A stretch of 64,000 nucleotides of DNA, taken from Gemmatimonas phototrophica. Lineage in GTDB: Bacteria; Gemmatimonadota; Gemmatimonadetes; Gemmatimonadales; Gemmatimonadaceae. A model generated the notes under the pieces. That model worked only from the letters and a program-made list of their open reading frames with translations. It did no database searches and was not told the origin of the DNA. Location of the stretch: the NCBI GenBank assembly GCA_945869195.1, contig CAMBNV010000004.1:62001-126000 (forward strand), given 5' to 3'. The translations under genes were made by a program, and so were the position numbers. Shown here in pieces: positions 17,039-25,691 of the stretch (the stretch's first letter is position 1; each line of letters starts with the position of its first letter).

Positions 17039-17972
17039 GCTGCAGATCGTACGCGTCCGACACCACCCGCGCCGCCTCGGCGGGATCGTCCGTCACCACG
17101 ATGAGATCTAGGTCTCCGGACGAGATTTTTCCTTCGGCGAGCACCTTGCTGTTGAGCCAGCGGACGAGCCCAGCCCAGTAGTGCGTACCAAAGAGCACGA
17201 CGGGGAACTGTGAGATCTTCCCGGTCTGAATGAGCGTCAATGCCTCGAACAGCTCATCCAGCGTGCCGAAGCCCCCTGGGAAGATGATGAACGCGCTCGA
17301 GTACTTGATGAACATCGTCTTCCGAACGGCGAAGTAGCGAAAGACGACGTGGGTGTCGATGTACGGATTGATCGATTGCTCGAACGGGAGTTCGATATTG
17401 CATCCGATCGACGGGGCACCGGCGAGGCGCGCGCCCTTGTTGGCGGCTTCCATGATTCCCGGGCCCGCGCCGGTGATGATCGAGAACCCCTTCTCGCCGA
17501 GGAGTCGACCAACCTCGACCGCCGCGCGATACTGCGGATCGTCGGGGTGCGTGCGCGCCGAGCCAAAGACCGAGACGCCCTTCTCGATATCCGCCAACTT
17601 GTCAAAACCTTCGATGAACTCCGACATGATGCGCAGGACGCGCCAGGGATCGGTGCTCCGGAAGTCCGATTTGGCACCACCGTACTGGAGCAGCTTGGCA
17701 TCCTCGGTGAGCGCCCAGGACGAATCGCCAATCCAGTCGTCGGTCGCGGCACGCGGCAGTACCTCGCCCGATGTGGCGGCGAAGCGGCCGGAGGCACGGC
17801 GCCCCTCGTCGATGCGCTGCTTGAGTCCAGAAATCGACTCGGTCGCTGCCGCTGACATCCGCTCGGAGCTGACGCGTTTCCCGCTCGCGGCGCGGGGAGG
17901 CTTGGATTGCGGCTTCGAAGTGGGCTTCGCGGCCGATGAGGAGGATCGTTTCGCTGCGCGCTTGGGTGCCAT
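16977..17972 (-). CDS. LOG-family protein (cytokinin-riboside phosphoribohydrolase-like)
   Basis: 331 residues, ATG 17972. A Lys/Ser/Ala-rich basic N-terminus (about 45 residues) precedes the Rossmann-like LOG domain with GPGIMEAANKGA and PGGFGTLDE, the signature of this family (once annotated as lysine decarboxylase). LOG proteins release the base from AMP-like or cytokinin nucleotides; bacterial ones may simply recycle nucleotides. The C-terminus (ARADVGGVSPVRSRS) overlaps 62 bp of the convergent amidase gene. The basic N-terminal tail resembles the one on the neighbouring DHS-like protein, but I see no shared motif. Confidence 0.88.
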   Translation of the reverse strand: MAPKRAAKRSSSSAAKPTSKPQSKPPRAASGKRVSSERMSAAATESISGLKQRIDEGRRASGRFAATSGEVLPRAATDDWIGDSSWALTEDAKLLQYGGAKSDFRSTDPWRVLRIMSEFIEGFDKLADIEKGVSVFGSARTHPDDPQYRAAVEVGRLLGEKGFSIITGAGPGIMEAANKGARLAGAPSIGCNIELPFEQSINPYIDTHVVFRYFAVRKTMFIKYSSAFIIFPGGFGTLDELFEALTLIQTGKISQFPVVLFGTHYWAGLVRWLNSKVLAEGKISSGDLDLIVVTDDPAEAARVVSDAYDLQLKKARARADVGGVSPVRSRS

Positions 17973-18040
17973 GATTTGTGAAGTGTACCTTGCGGTGTGT
18001 ACTCCTGCGACCCGCTGCGGCCGGCCTCGGCGTTAGGCCA

Positions 18041-19435
18041 ATGACCCTCCTCATACTCGTCGCCGACGGCACCCGTCCAGACACGCTCTTTGGCGCGATC
18101 GACGCTGGGCATCTCCCGGCCCTCGCCGCGCTCCGGGCCGAAGGGAGTGCGCACACGATCACATCGGTCTTTCCTTCGGTCACGGGGCCGGCCTACACAC
18201 CGCTCCTCATGGGCCTGCATCCGGGTGACGCCGGCGTTCCGGGCATCAGGTGGTGGGACCGCGCAGGGACGCGCGCCTACGCGCACGGCAACGCGCGGAG
18301 CTATGTAGGCTTCGAAGCGCTACGGCAGGACGGCGATCTCTGCCGCGCGCACCCGACGCTCTTCGAACTCGCCGAACGCCCGCTCGCGGCGTTTACTCCG
18401 ATTGGCCGTGGGCTCCGTGACTCCGAACGTCTTGGAGCAGGGCTCGCGTCGTGGCCACGAGTCGCGTGGCACCACTTTCGCGGCGATGTGCAGGGTTGGC
18501 TGCAGCTCGAACGTGATCTCGCCGCGCGCGTCTGCGCTCGGGTGGACGCGGAGCGACCGGATCTAGTGTTCCTCGTGCACCCCGGCGTCGACAAGCTGTC
18601 CCACCAACTCGGACAGGGCGCCCCAGAGGTGCTCGATGCCCTGCGCGTCGTCGACGAGACGGTCGGGCGCCTCCGCGATGACTCCGAACGCCGCGGACGC
18701 GCGGACGCGTTGGAGTTCATGATCGTGAGCGATCACGGCCACGCGGCGGTGCATTCGCACGAGGACCTCGTGGGCACCATCGCCGCGCTCGGGCATGGTG
18801 TACTCGCACATCCATGGACCTTCGCTGGCGGGCGTGATGTGGCGGTGATGGTAAGCGGCAACGCGATGGCGCACCTCTACCTCGAGCTGGACCGGAAAGA
18901 GCGGCCGCGCTGGCCAGCGCTCGCCAAGCGCTGGAGCTCGCTCGTCGAGTCACTCCTGGCCCGAGAGGCGGTGGATCTCCTGTTGCTCCCGCACGGTCCG
19001 GGAGTGTGCGAAGTGCGCTCGCGCGCGCACGGCGTGGCGATGGTACGACGCGACGCCGGCGGGCACTTTGCGTATCAGTGCGAGAGCGGTGACCCGCTCG
19101 GTCTCCGTGCCGCCCTCGGGTCGGCGGGATCGATTGCCGGCCTCACCGCCGACGAGGTCCATGCCCTGACGCTCGACACCGCGTATCCCGACTCACTCGT
19201 GCAGATCCTCGCGCTCGCCGACTCGTCGCGCGCGGGTGAGATCATCGTCTCGGCGTCGCCCGGCTGGGATCTCCGCGCTCGCTACGAGCCGGTGCGACAG
19301 CTGTCGGGGCACGGTTCGTTACACCGTGATCACCTGCTCGTGCCGCTCATCATGTCGCGGGCGCTGGACGCGGCGCCACGACGAACCGTGGAGCTCTTTG
19401 CCCTGGCACGGAGGATCAGGTCGTCACGGAGGTGA
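18041..19435 (+). CDS. Alkaline phosphatase superfamily (nucleotide pyrophosphatase/phosphodiesterase-like) protein
   Basis: 464 residues from ATG 18041; a longer frame begins at 17978 but lacks family similarity. Metal-site Asp in LILVADGTRPD, nucleophile Thr/Ser region TSVFPSVTGPAYTPLLMG, then HPGVDKLSHQLG and SDHGHAAVHSHEDL supply the two-metal ligands expected for NPP-type enzymes. A signal peptide is not obvious. It would hydrolyse phosphodiester or phosphonate bonds in a nucleotide or lipid substrate. It diverges from the LOG gene (68 bp) and its last 20 bp overlap the convergent acyltransferase gene. Confidence 0.82.
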   Translation: MTLLILVADGTRPDTLFGAIDAGHLPALAALRAEGSAHTITSVFPSVTGPAYTPLLMGLHPGDAGVPGIRWWDRAGTRAYAHGNARSYVGFEALRQDGDLCRAHPTLFELAERPLAAFTPIGRGLRDSERLGAGLASWPRVAWHHFRGDVQGWLQLERDLAARVCARVDAERPDLVFLVHPGVDKLSHQLGQGAPEVLDALRVVDETVGRLRDDSERRGRADALEFMIVSDHGHAAVHSHEDLVGTIAALGHGVLAHPWTFAGGRDVAVMVSGNAMAHLYLELDRKERPRWPALAKRWSSLVESLLAREAVDLLLLPHGPGVCEVRSRAHGVAMVRRDAGGHFAYQCESGDPLGLRAALGSAGSIAGLTADEVHALTLDTAYPDSLVQILALADSSRAGEIIVSASPGWDLRARYEPVRQLSGHGSLHRDHLLVPLIMSRALDAAPRRTVELFALARRIRSSRR

Positions 19436-20756
19436 CGCGGTCGTAGAGACGATGGAGTCGCTCGGCCAGCTCGCGCTGCCGCTCGCGAACGACCTCGAGA
19501 TGTGGGCGCACTCGACGGCGCAGAAAGAAGCGCCGCGCCGCCTGCCATGCCTGTTGCCGGCGCTCGCCCACGGCGAGCGCCGCGAATGCCCAGAGCGGCT
19601 GAAGTACCAGTGACAGCAGCGCCCAACCGAGGCCAGTGAATGGCCAGACCAGCGCGGCGACGAGCAGGAACCAGAGGCCGAACACCACGCCACCGACGAG
19701 CACGCGATACGTCACGAGCGTGTCTTCCCCCTCGGTGGCGGACATCCCGTCGGCCACGCGGGCGGTGACCTGTTTCGGGAGCCAGAAGAGCACACCCCCA
19801 ACGAACGACACCGGCAGCACGACGACCAACGGCACGCGCGCCACGGTCCACCCAAGTGCTTCGCCCACGCGAACGTTGCTCTTCAGTTCCGCCGGGGTGA
19901 GCCCAAGCAGTCGCAGCGCATGCGCATGCTCCTGCAACGCCGCGGCAACCTCCCGCCAAGCGTCGCCACCCCCACCTCGCAGCGCCCGGAGGGCCTCCGT
20001 GGCCACCGCGATCCGTCTGACCCGCGCGAGCGCAACCGTCGCGTCGTCCATCGCCGGCGCGCCGCGCTCCGCCTGCCAGACGTCTGAGGCCGCATCGATA
20101 ATCGGCTGGTCCTCCCACTGCTCGAGGTTGACCGTGACGCGCCGCATCGCCGCCTCGATGCGCCCTGTGAGCTCGCGCACCGCAGCGCGCTCGTTGATCT
20201 CGTCGCGCAGGAGGTCGCCCCAGGTGAACGGCTCGCTGATGATGACATGCGCCTCGGACCGAAACTCGTTGCGGTCGCGGAAGACGAGCCCCATGGCGAT
20301 GATCGGAAAGTCACGCCCCGTCCGTTTCCCTGCCCCAATCGCGATGCGCGCCGCCCCGGTCTTGAGCGGCGCGAGGGCCGACGACGAGTGGCTGATGCCC
20401 TCAGGGAAGATCCCGATGGTGTTTCCGGCAGCAAGCACCGCGTGCACGTCGCGGAACGAATCAATGTTCTGGACGAGTTTGCTCGGATCGTCCTGTTGGC
20501 GGTAGACGGGAACCGACCCGACGCCCTTAATCAGCCAGCCAATAAGCGGATCGGTAAAGAGCGGCGCCTTCGCGAGGAATCGGACCGTGCGATCTGCCGC
20601 GCAGACCACGAGCGCGGGGTCGACCAGCGAGTTGCTGTGGTTGGCAACCAACAACACGGGGCCATCTGCCGGCACGCGCGCACCCGCGACGGTGACGCGG
20701 TAGTACGCGCGCACGGCGAGGTTGGAGACGATCGTCATCACCCAGGGCAGCTGCAT
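19416..20756 (-). CDS. 1-acyl-glycerol-3-phosphate acyltransferase-like (PlsC domain) membrane protein
   Basis: 446 residues, ATG 20756. The N-terminal PlsC domain has the HX4D catalytic motif (VANHSNSLVDPAL), the acyl-acceptor motif GSVPVYR and FPEGISHSSSALAPLKTG. About 200 residues further on, several C-terminal membrane segments occur (VPLVVVLPVSFVGGVLFWLP, VLVGGVVFGLWFLLVAALVW, GLGWALLSLVLQPLWAFAAL). It transfers an acyl chain to a lysophospholipid or glycerol phosphate. It follows the efflux permeases by 13 bp on the same strand and is probably the last gene of that operon. Its 3' end overlaps the phosphodiesterase gene by 20 bp. Confidence 0.82.
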   Translation of the reverse strand: MQLPWVMTIVSNLAVRAYYRVTVAGARVPADGPVLLVANHSNSLVDPALVVCAADRTVRFLAKAPLFTDPLIGWLIKGVGSVPVYRQQDDPSKLVQNIDSFRDVHAVLAAGNTIGIFPEGISHSSSALAPLKTGAARIAIGAGKRTGRDFPIIAMGLVFRDRNEFRSEAHVIISEPFTWGDLLRDEINERAAVRELTGRIEAAMRRVTVNLEQWEDQPIIDAASDVWQAERGAPAMDDATVALARVRRIAVATEALRALRGGGGDAWREVAAALQEHAHALRLLGLTPAELKSNVRVGEALGWTVARVPLVVVLPVSFVGGVLFWLPKQVTARVADGMSATEGEDTLVTYRVLVGGVVFGLWFLLVAALVWPFTGLGWALLSLVLQPLWAFAALAVGERRQQAWQAARRFFLRRRVRPHLEVVRERQRELAERLHRLYDRVTSVTT

Positions 20757-20769
20757 CGTCGAAACCTAT

Positions 20770-21921
20770 TTAGGCCGACCGCTTGTGGTATTGCCGCACC
20801 GCGATGGTGAGCACCACAACGCCGGCGGACGCGAGCACCGCGAGTTGGCGGGCGACGTCAACGAAGCCGGCGCCCTTGAGCATCACGGCACGCATGAGCG
20901 AAATATAGTGCATCATCGGGTTGAACCGCGCGACCCACTGAGCCCACTCGGGCATCGCGCTGATGGGCGTAAATAGCCCGCTCATGAGCAGGTAGACCAT
21001 CAGGAACGAAAAGTTCACGAACATCGCCTGTTGCTGCGTCTCGGTGACGGCCGAGACCCAGAGCCCGATCCCGAGCGCCGCGACCAGGTAGAGCGCCGCG
21101 CCGCCGAAGACGAGAAAGAGGCTTCCGCGCATTGGCACACCGAATGCGACCTTCGCTACGACAAGGCCAATCGAGAGAACGACCATGGAGATGACCCAGA
21201 GCGGAATCAGCTTGGCCGCGATGAACACTGACTTGGTCACGGGCGTCACATTGAGCTGGTCCAGCGTTCCCGCTTCCTTCTCGCGCACGATGTTCATCGC
21301 GGTGAGTAGCGTGCCGACGATCGTCAGGAGTTGCACGAGGATCCCGGGCACCATGTAGTGGCGGTAGTCGAGCTCGGCGTTGTACCACCCGCGGGTGCGC
21401 ACCTGCACGGCGGGGTGCCCCCGCATCGGAGGCCGTTCCACACGCGCGCCAGCAAGCGAGAGCGCTGGAGTGAGCTGCGCGCTAAGGTCGGTCGCATAGC
21501 GTACAAGAATTTCGCGCGCGTAGGCCTGCGTCACGGCGGCGGCGGCGCCATCTTCGGCATTAAGTTGCAGCTGCACCTCCGCGCGATGCTCGCGCACGAT
21601 GGCACGCTCAAACCCCGCGGGAATCACGACGATCAGCTCAACCTCGCGGCGCATGAGCGCCTCGTCGCCCAACGGGACGGAGCCCGAACTGGCCGCGCGC
21701 GCGAAGCGCCCCGAGGCGGCGAGGCGATCGACGACGCTGCGAGACATGGTGCTCGCGTCCTGGTCCACCACGTACATCCTGGCGCGCTTTACCTCGAACG
21801 TTGCCGCGTTCGAGAGCACAAGCAGCTGCACCACCGGGATCATGAACAGCATCCGGACGAGCGCTGGGTCGCGGAAGATCTGCAAGAACTCCTTGCGCAG
21901 CAGAAATCGGAGTGCTCGCAT
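20770..21921 (-). CDS. ABC-2 type efflux permease (YbhR/YhhJ-like)
   Basis: 383 residues, ATG 21921. An N-terminal membrane segment (LVRMLFMIPVVQLLVLSNAA) is followed by a periplasmic domain of about 130 residues and five C-terminal segments. The conserved cytoplasmic loop NIVREKEAGTLDQLNVTPVTKSVFI is typical of ABC2_membrane_3 permeases. It pairs with the second permease immediately upstream (2-base gap) to make a heterodimeric channel driven by the two ATPases of the operon. Substrate unknown; related E. coli YbhFSR exports antibiotics and cations. Confidence 0.88.
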   Translation of the reverse strand: MRALRFLLRKEFLQIFRDPALVRMLFMIPVVQLLVLSNAATFEVKRARMYVVDQDASTMSRSVVDRLAASGRFARAASSGSVPLGDEALMRREVELIVVIPAGFERAIVREHRAEVQLQLNAEDGAAAAVTQAYAREILVRYATDLSAQLTPALSLAGARVERPPMRGHPAVQVRTRGWYNAELDYRHYMVPGILVQLLTIVGTLLTAMNIVREKEAGTLDQLNVTPVTKSVFIAAKLIPLWVISMVVLSIGLVVAKVAFGVPMRGSLFLVFGGAALYLVAALGIGLWVSAVTETQQQAMFVNFSFLMVYLLMSGLFTPISAMPEWAQWVARFNPMMHYISLMRAVMLKGAGFVDVARQLAVLASAGVVVLTIAVRQYHKRSA

Positions 21922-21923
21922 CG

Positions 21924-23045
21924 TCAGGCCAGCCTAGCACGGAAGGACTTGATCGCCACCACGAGCAGCACGGTGAGCATCACCGCGAGTACGAGCAGTT
22001 CCTGCCAGAGGTGCACGATGCCAGCGCCTTTGAGCATGATCCCGCGCACGATGACGATAAACCAACGCGCCGGCACGATATTCGAGATGAGCTGCAGCGG
22101 CCACGGAAGACTCGCGATCGGAAAGATCATCCCTGAGAGCAGCGTGCTCGGTAGCATCGTACCGATCATCGACCCCATCATCGCCGTGCGCTGGGAGTTT
22201 GTGCGCGCAGCGATCAGCACGCCGAGCGCGAGGCCCACCAGTGCGTAGAGCGTCGAGGCTGCCAGCAGGAGGGCGAGGCTGCCGCGAAACGGCACCTGAA
22301 AGACCAGCCACGCCGCGACCATCGCCGTCACGACATTCGCGAAGGCGAGCAAGAGGTAGGGCGCGACCTTTCCGAGGATGATCTGCCAGGGCCGTAGCGG
22401 TGAGACGAGGAGGATCTCGAGGGTCCCACGCTCCTTTTCGCGCGAGAGGGAGATCGCCGTCATCTGCGCCGTCACGAGCGTGAGCACAAGGGAGATCAAT
22501 CCGGGCACGAAGAGGTTGACGCTCTCGAGCGACTGATTGAAGCGCATCCGCACCTGCGGCTCGATCACCACCCCCTGCCTCGCCCCGGGGAGCGCGATCT
22601 GCCAGGCGCCGATCACGGCGCCAGCGTAGGCCTGGATGGTCGTGCCCGTATTCGGGTTGGAGGCGTCGGTGATCAGCTGCAACTGCGCGGGCGTCCCGTC
22701 GGCGAGCGCGCGCGCGAGGCCCGGCGCGATCACGAGCGCCACATCCGCCTGGCCACGCCGGAAGAGCGGCTCGATGACCTCGATCATCGCCGCCGTGGCG
22801 ACCACGCGAAACCGACCATTGCCCGTGAAGTGCGCGCGTAAGGCGAGCGAGGCATCGTCTGGCGCAGCGTCCACGATCGCCAGTCGAATGTCCTTCACGT
22901 CGGTCCGAATCGCAAAACCGAACAACACGACCTGCGCCAGCGGCAGGAGCAATAGAATGACGAGCGTCTGACGGTCGCGGAGGATGTGTCGCAACTCCTT
23001 GACGACGAAGGCCGCGAGCGCGTGAAGCCGTTCAGGGGTGCGCAT
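21924..23045 (-). CDS. ABC-2 type efflux permease (YbhS-like)
   Basis: 373 residues from ATG 23045. The frame is open to 23096, but that would overlap the ATPase stop (23047), whereas ATG 23045 follows it by one base. The N-terminal segment LVILLLLPLAQVVLFGFAIR, a periplasmic region, and C-terminal segments with SLSREKERGTLEILLVSPL (coupling loop) and SQRTAMMGSMIGTMLPSTLL define an ABC2_membrane permease. It is a paralogue of the next gene. Together they match the YbhS/YbhR pair of E. coli. Confidence 0.88.
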   Translation of the reverse strand: MRTPERLHALAAFVVKELRHILRDRQTLVILLLLPLAQVVLFGFAIRTDVKDIRLAIVDAAPDDASLALRAHFTGNGRFRVVATAAMIEVIEPLFRRGQADVALVIAPGLARALADGTPAQLQLITDASNPNTGTTIQAYAGAVIGAWQIALPGARQGVVIEPQVRMRFNQSLESVNLFVPGLISLVLTLVTAQMTAISLSREKERGTLEILLVSPLRPWQIILGKVAPYLLLAFANVVTAMVAAWLVFQVPFRGSLALLLAASTLYALVGLALGVLIAARTNSQRTAMMGSMIGTMLPSTLLSGMIFPIASLPWPLQLISNIVPARWFIVIVRGIMLKGAGIVHLWQELLVLAVMLTVLLVVAIKSFRARLA

Positions 23046-23046
23046 C

Positions 23047-23787
23047 TCAGCCCGCCCCAGCGGTCGTTGGGCGGGCCAGTCGGACGAACACTTCATCGAT
23101 GCTCGACACGCCGAACTCGGCCTTCAACGCCGCTGGCGTTCCGATGGCGGCGATCCGACCGTCCACCATAATTGAGAGGCGGTCGCAGTACTCGGCTTCG
23201 TCCATGTAGTGCGTCGTGACGAAGACCGTCGTACCGCGCGCGGCGGCGGCGTAGATCATCTCCCAGAACTGCCGGCGCGTGACCGGGTCGACCCCGCCAG
23301 TGGGTTCGTCGAGAAAGACCACCGCCGGGCGATGCAACATCGCGACCGAAAATGAGAGCTTCTGCTTCCAGCCAAGCGGGAGCGTGCTCACTAGTTTGTC
23401 GGCGACCTGCATGAGGCCGAGCTCACTGAGCATCGCGGTGCCACGCGCCCGAATGTCGAGATCGCTGAGGCCGTAAATACCGCCGTAGAGCGTGATATTC
23501 TCGCGCGGCGTGAGGTCGTCATACAGGGAGAAGCGCTGGCTCATGTAACCGATCCGCTTCCGGACCTCCTCGGACTGCGTCACCACGTCGAAACCCGCCA
23601 CACGCGCCGATCCACTGGTGGGCGCGAGCAGTCCGATCAGCACTTTGATCGCGGTCGTCTTTCCCGCACCGTTGGCGCCGAGAAAGCCAAAGACCTCGCC
23701 CACCTGGACGTCGACACTGATCGCGTCCACCGCGGTGAAGTCGCCAAAGCGGCGCGTGAGGTCCTTGACCTCGATCGCCAGTGTCAT
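23047..23787 (-). CDS. ABC transporter ATP-binding protein of efflux operon (second ATPase)
   Basis: 246 residues, ATG 23787 (ATGA overlap with the preceding ATPase). Walker A FLGANGAGKTTAIKVL, Walker B VVFLDEPTGGVDP and the switch His in FVTTHYMDEAEYCDRLSI are intact, but the signature is LPLGWKQKLSF instead of LSGGQ, common in CcmA/YbhF-type ATPases. It corresponds to one half of the fused double ATPase YbhF of E. coli. It would hydrolyse ATP for the two downstream permeases. Confidence 0.9.
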   Translation of the reverse strand: MTLAIEVKDLTRRFGDFTAVDAISVDVQVGEVFGFLGANGAGKTTAIKVLIGLLAPTSGSARVAGFDVVTQSEEVRKRIGYMSQRFSLYDDLTPRENITLYGGIYGLSDLDIRARGTAMLSELGLMQVADKLVSTLPLGWKQKLSFSVAMLHRPAVVFLDEPTGGVDPVTRRQFWEMIYAAAARGTTVFVTTHYMDEAEYCDRLSIMVDGRIAAIGTPAALKAEFGVSSIDEVFVRLARPTTAGAG

Positions 23788-24737
23788 GCGGGGGCGCCAG
23801 GCTCGTCACCCATGAGCGCCATGAAGGCGTCCTCGATCCCCGGTGCGATGCGCGACATGGTCATCTCGGCAATGCCGCGTGTGGTGAGCCAGGCGGTCAC
23901 CTCGGCGATCACCTGCGGCGGATGATGCGCCTCGCGCGCATCGCTGTAGTGCAAGGTGTCGCCGAATGGGTGCACCGACGCGGCGTGCGGGAACGCCCGC
24001 AGCGCTTCGATGGTCGCGTGCCGAGGGACCCCGTGCACCGCGTAGAGCGGGCGCGGAAACCGGGCGCCGATCGCGCCCGGTACGTCGATCGCCAGGACCC
24101 GTCCCTTCTGCACGAGCGCCACGCGGTGACAGCGGTCGGCTTCGTCCATGTAGGGCGTGGAGACGACGATCGTGAGTCCCGAGGATTGCAGGTCGTGTAG
24201 CAGATCCCAAAACTCGCGGCGCGAGACCGCGTCCACCCCCGTAGTGGGCTCGTCGAGCAACAACAGCTCTGGCCGGTGCACCAGCGCGCACGACAGCGCG
24301 AGCTTCTGCTTCATTCCACCAGAGAGCTGGCCGGCGCGGCGATGCTTAAACGGCTCGATCTGCGCGTAAATCGGCGCAATGATGTCATATCCTTTTTCGA
24401 TCGTCGTGCCAAACACTGACGCGAAGAAGCGCAGGTTTTCTTCAACGCTCAGGTCGGGATAGAGCGAGAAACGCCCGGGCATATAGCCGACGCGTTTGCG
24501 AATCTCCCAGAGATCGCGCACGACGTCGCGGCCGAGCACCGTGGCGGTGCCGGCGTCGGGCACGAGGAGTGTGGTGAGGATGCGGAATAGCGTCGTCTTG
24601 CCGCCACCGTCGGGACCCACGAGCCCAAAGAGTTCCCCGGCACGGACGTCGAATGTCACGTCATCGAGCGCGACGGTGCTGCCGAAGGTCTTTCGGACCC
24701 CTTCGATTACGACGGGCGACGACGCTTGGGTCACCAC
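23784..24737 (-). CDS. ABC transporter ATP-binding protein of efflux operon (first ATPase)
   Basis: 317 residues from GTG 24737. Walker A GLVGPDGGGKTTLFRIL (Asp-Gly in place of the usual Asn-Gly), signature LSGGMKQKLALSCAL and Walker B LLLLDEPTTGVDAVSRRE are present. A C-terminal extension of about 80 residues after the NBD resembles the linker of fused YbhF proteins. It corresponds to the other half of YbhF, so this operon encodes as two genes what E. coli makes as one chain. A 27-bp gap separates it from the membrane-fusion gene upstream. Confidence 0.9.
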   Translation of the reverse strand: MVTQASSPVVIEGVRKTFGSTVALDDVTFDVRAGELFGLVGPDGGGKTTLFRILTTLLVPDAGTATVLGRDVVRDLWEIRKRVGYMPGRFSLYPDLSVEENLRFFASVFGTTIEKGYDIIAPIYAQIEPFKHRRAGQLSGGMKQKLALSCALVHRPELLLLDEPTTGVDAVSRREFWDLLHDLQSSGLTIVVSTPYMDEADRCHRVALVQKGRVLAIDVPGAIGARFPRPLYAVHGVPRHATIEALRAFPHAASVHPFGDTLHYSDAREAHHPPQVIAEVTAWLTTRGIAEMTMSRIAPGIEDAFMALMGDEPGAPA

Positions 24738-24764
24738 GACACCTTGCTCACGGCGACACCGTGC

Positions 24765-25691
24765 TCAAGGCGCAGCCACCGTGGCGGCGAATGTGATATC
24801 GGCTGGCATGCCGATTTTGAGCGCGCCCTGCCGGTTGGCCACGCGCACCTTCACGGCGTAGACAAGATCGGCGCGTTCGTCACGCGTCTGCACCGGCGTG
24901 GGCGTAAACTCGCTCTGCGTGGCAATCCAAGTGAGGGTGCCTGGCAGCACCAGGCTGCCGTCCGGTCCCTGCTGGACACGAACCTCGACCGTCTGCCCGA
25001 GCTGCACCGCCGAGAGCTGCGCACCCGAGACGTACGCCCTGAGTTCGAGCGTGTCGAGCGACGCCACTTTGTAGAGCGGCTGGCCCGGATTCACCATCTC
25101 GCCCTCGCGCGCGTAGGTCGCGAGCACCGTGCCGGCGAGCGGATTCAACACCGTCGCCCGGGAGACCCGGTCGCGAGCCTGCGCCACCCGTGCCTCCACC
25201 GCCGCCGCCTCGAGCTCCACGCTACGCTGCTGCGCCCGCACCGCATCGAGCTGAGCGGCCACGCCCCGATGATCGCGCTCGGCCTGATCGAGCTGCTGCG
25301 CGGTGGCAGCCTGCTGCCCCTGCAGGCGCTTGGTGCGCTCATAGACCCGTTCGGCAATCTCGCGTTGCACCTCGAGCACGCGCAGCTGTTCTCCGACCTC
25401 GGCGAGACGCGCTATCATGGCGGCACGCTGTGCAGAAAGCTGTGCACGGTCCAACGAAAGTGCGGTCGTATCGATGACCGCGACGAGGGCGCCGCGCCCA
25501 ATCTGCTGGCCCTCAGTGACCAGGAAGCGCCGCACCGGCCCGCTCGTTTGCGCGGCGACAACGACCTCAGTCGCCTCGAAGTTGCCATAGGCGTCTGGCT
25601 CACTCGCAGTGCCACACGCGAGCATGCCGAACACCAGGAGCGACACCACCGCGGACGCGGAGCAGCGAGAGCGAATTGAATATGAGCGCAT
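24765..25691 (-). CDS. HlyD-family membrane fusion lipoprotein
   Basis: 308 residues. Lipobox GMLAC (Cys near residue 26) anchors it in the membrane. A lipoyl-like half-domain (VVVAAQTSGPVRRFLVTEGQ), a long alpha-hairpin (about residues 75-170, rich in Gln, Ala and Arg), the second lipoyl half (PLAGTVLATYAREGEMVNPGQ) and a beta-barrel domain complete the membrane-fusion layout. It links the ABC permeases to the TolC-like channel encoded just upstream (1-base TAATG overlap). It is equivalent to YbhG in the E. coli system. Confidence 0.92.
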   Translation of the reverse strand: MRSYSIRSRCSASAVVSLLVFGMLACGTASEPDAYGNFEATEVVVAAQTSGPVRRFLVTEGQQIGRGALVAVIDTTALSLDRAQLSAQRAAMIARLAEVGEQLRVLEVQREIAERVYERTKRLQGQQAATAQQLDQAERDHRGVAAQLDAVRAQQRSVELEAAAVEARVAQARDRVSRATVLNPLAGTVLATYAREGEMVNPGQPLYKVASLDTLELRAYVSGAQLSAVQLGQTVEVRVQQGPDGSLVLPGTLTWIATQSEFTPTPVQTRDERADLVYAVKVRVANRQGALKIGMPADITFAATVAAP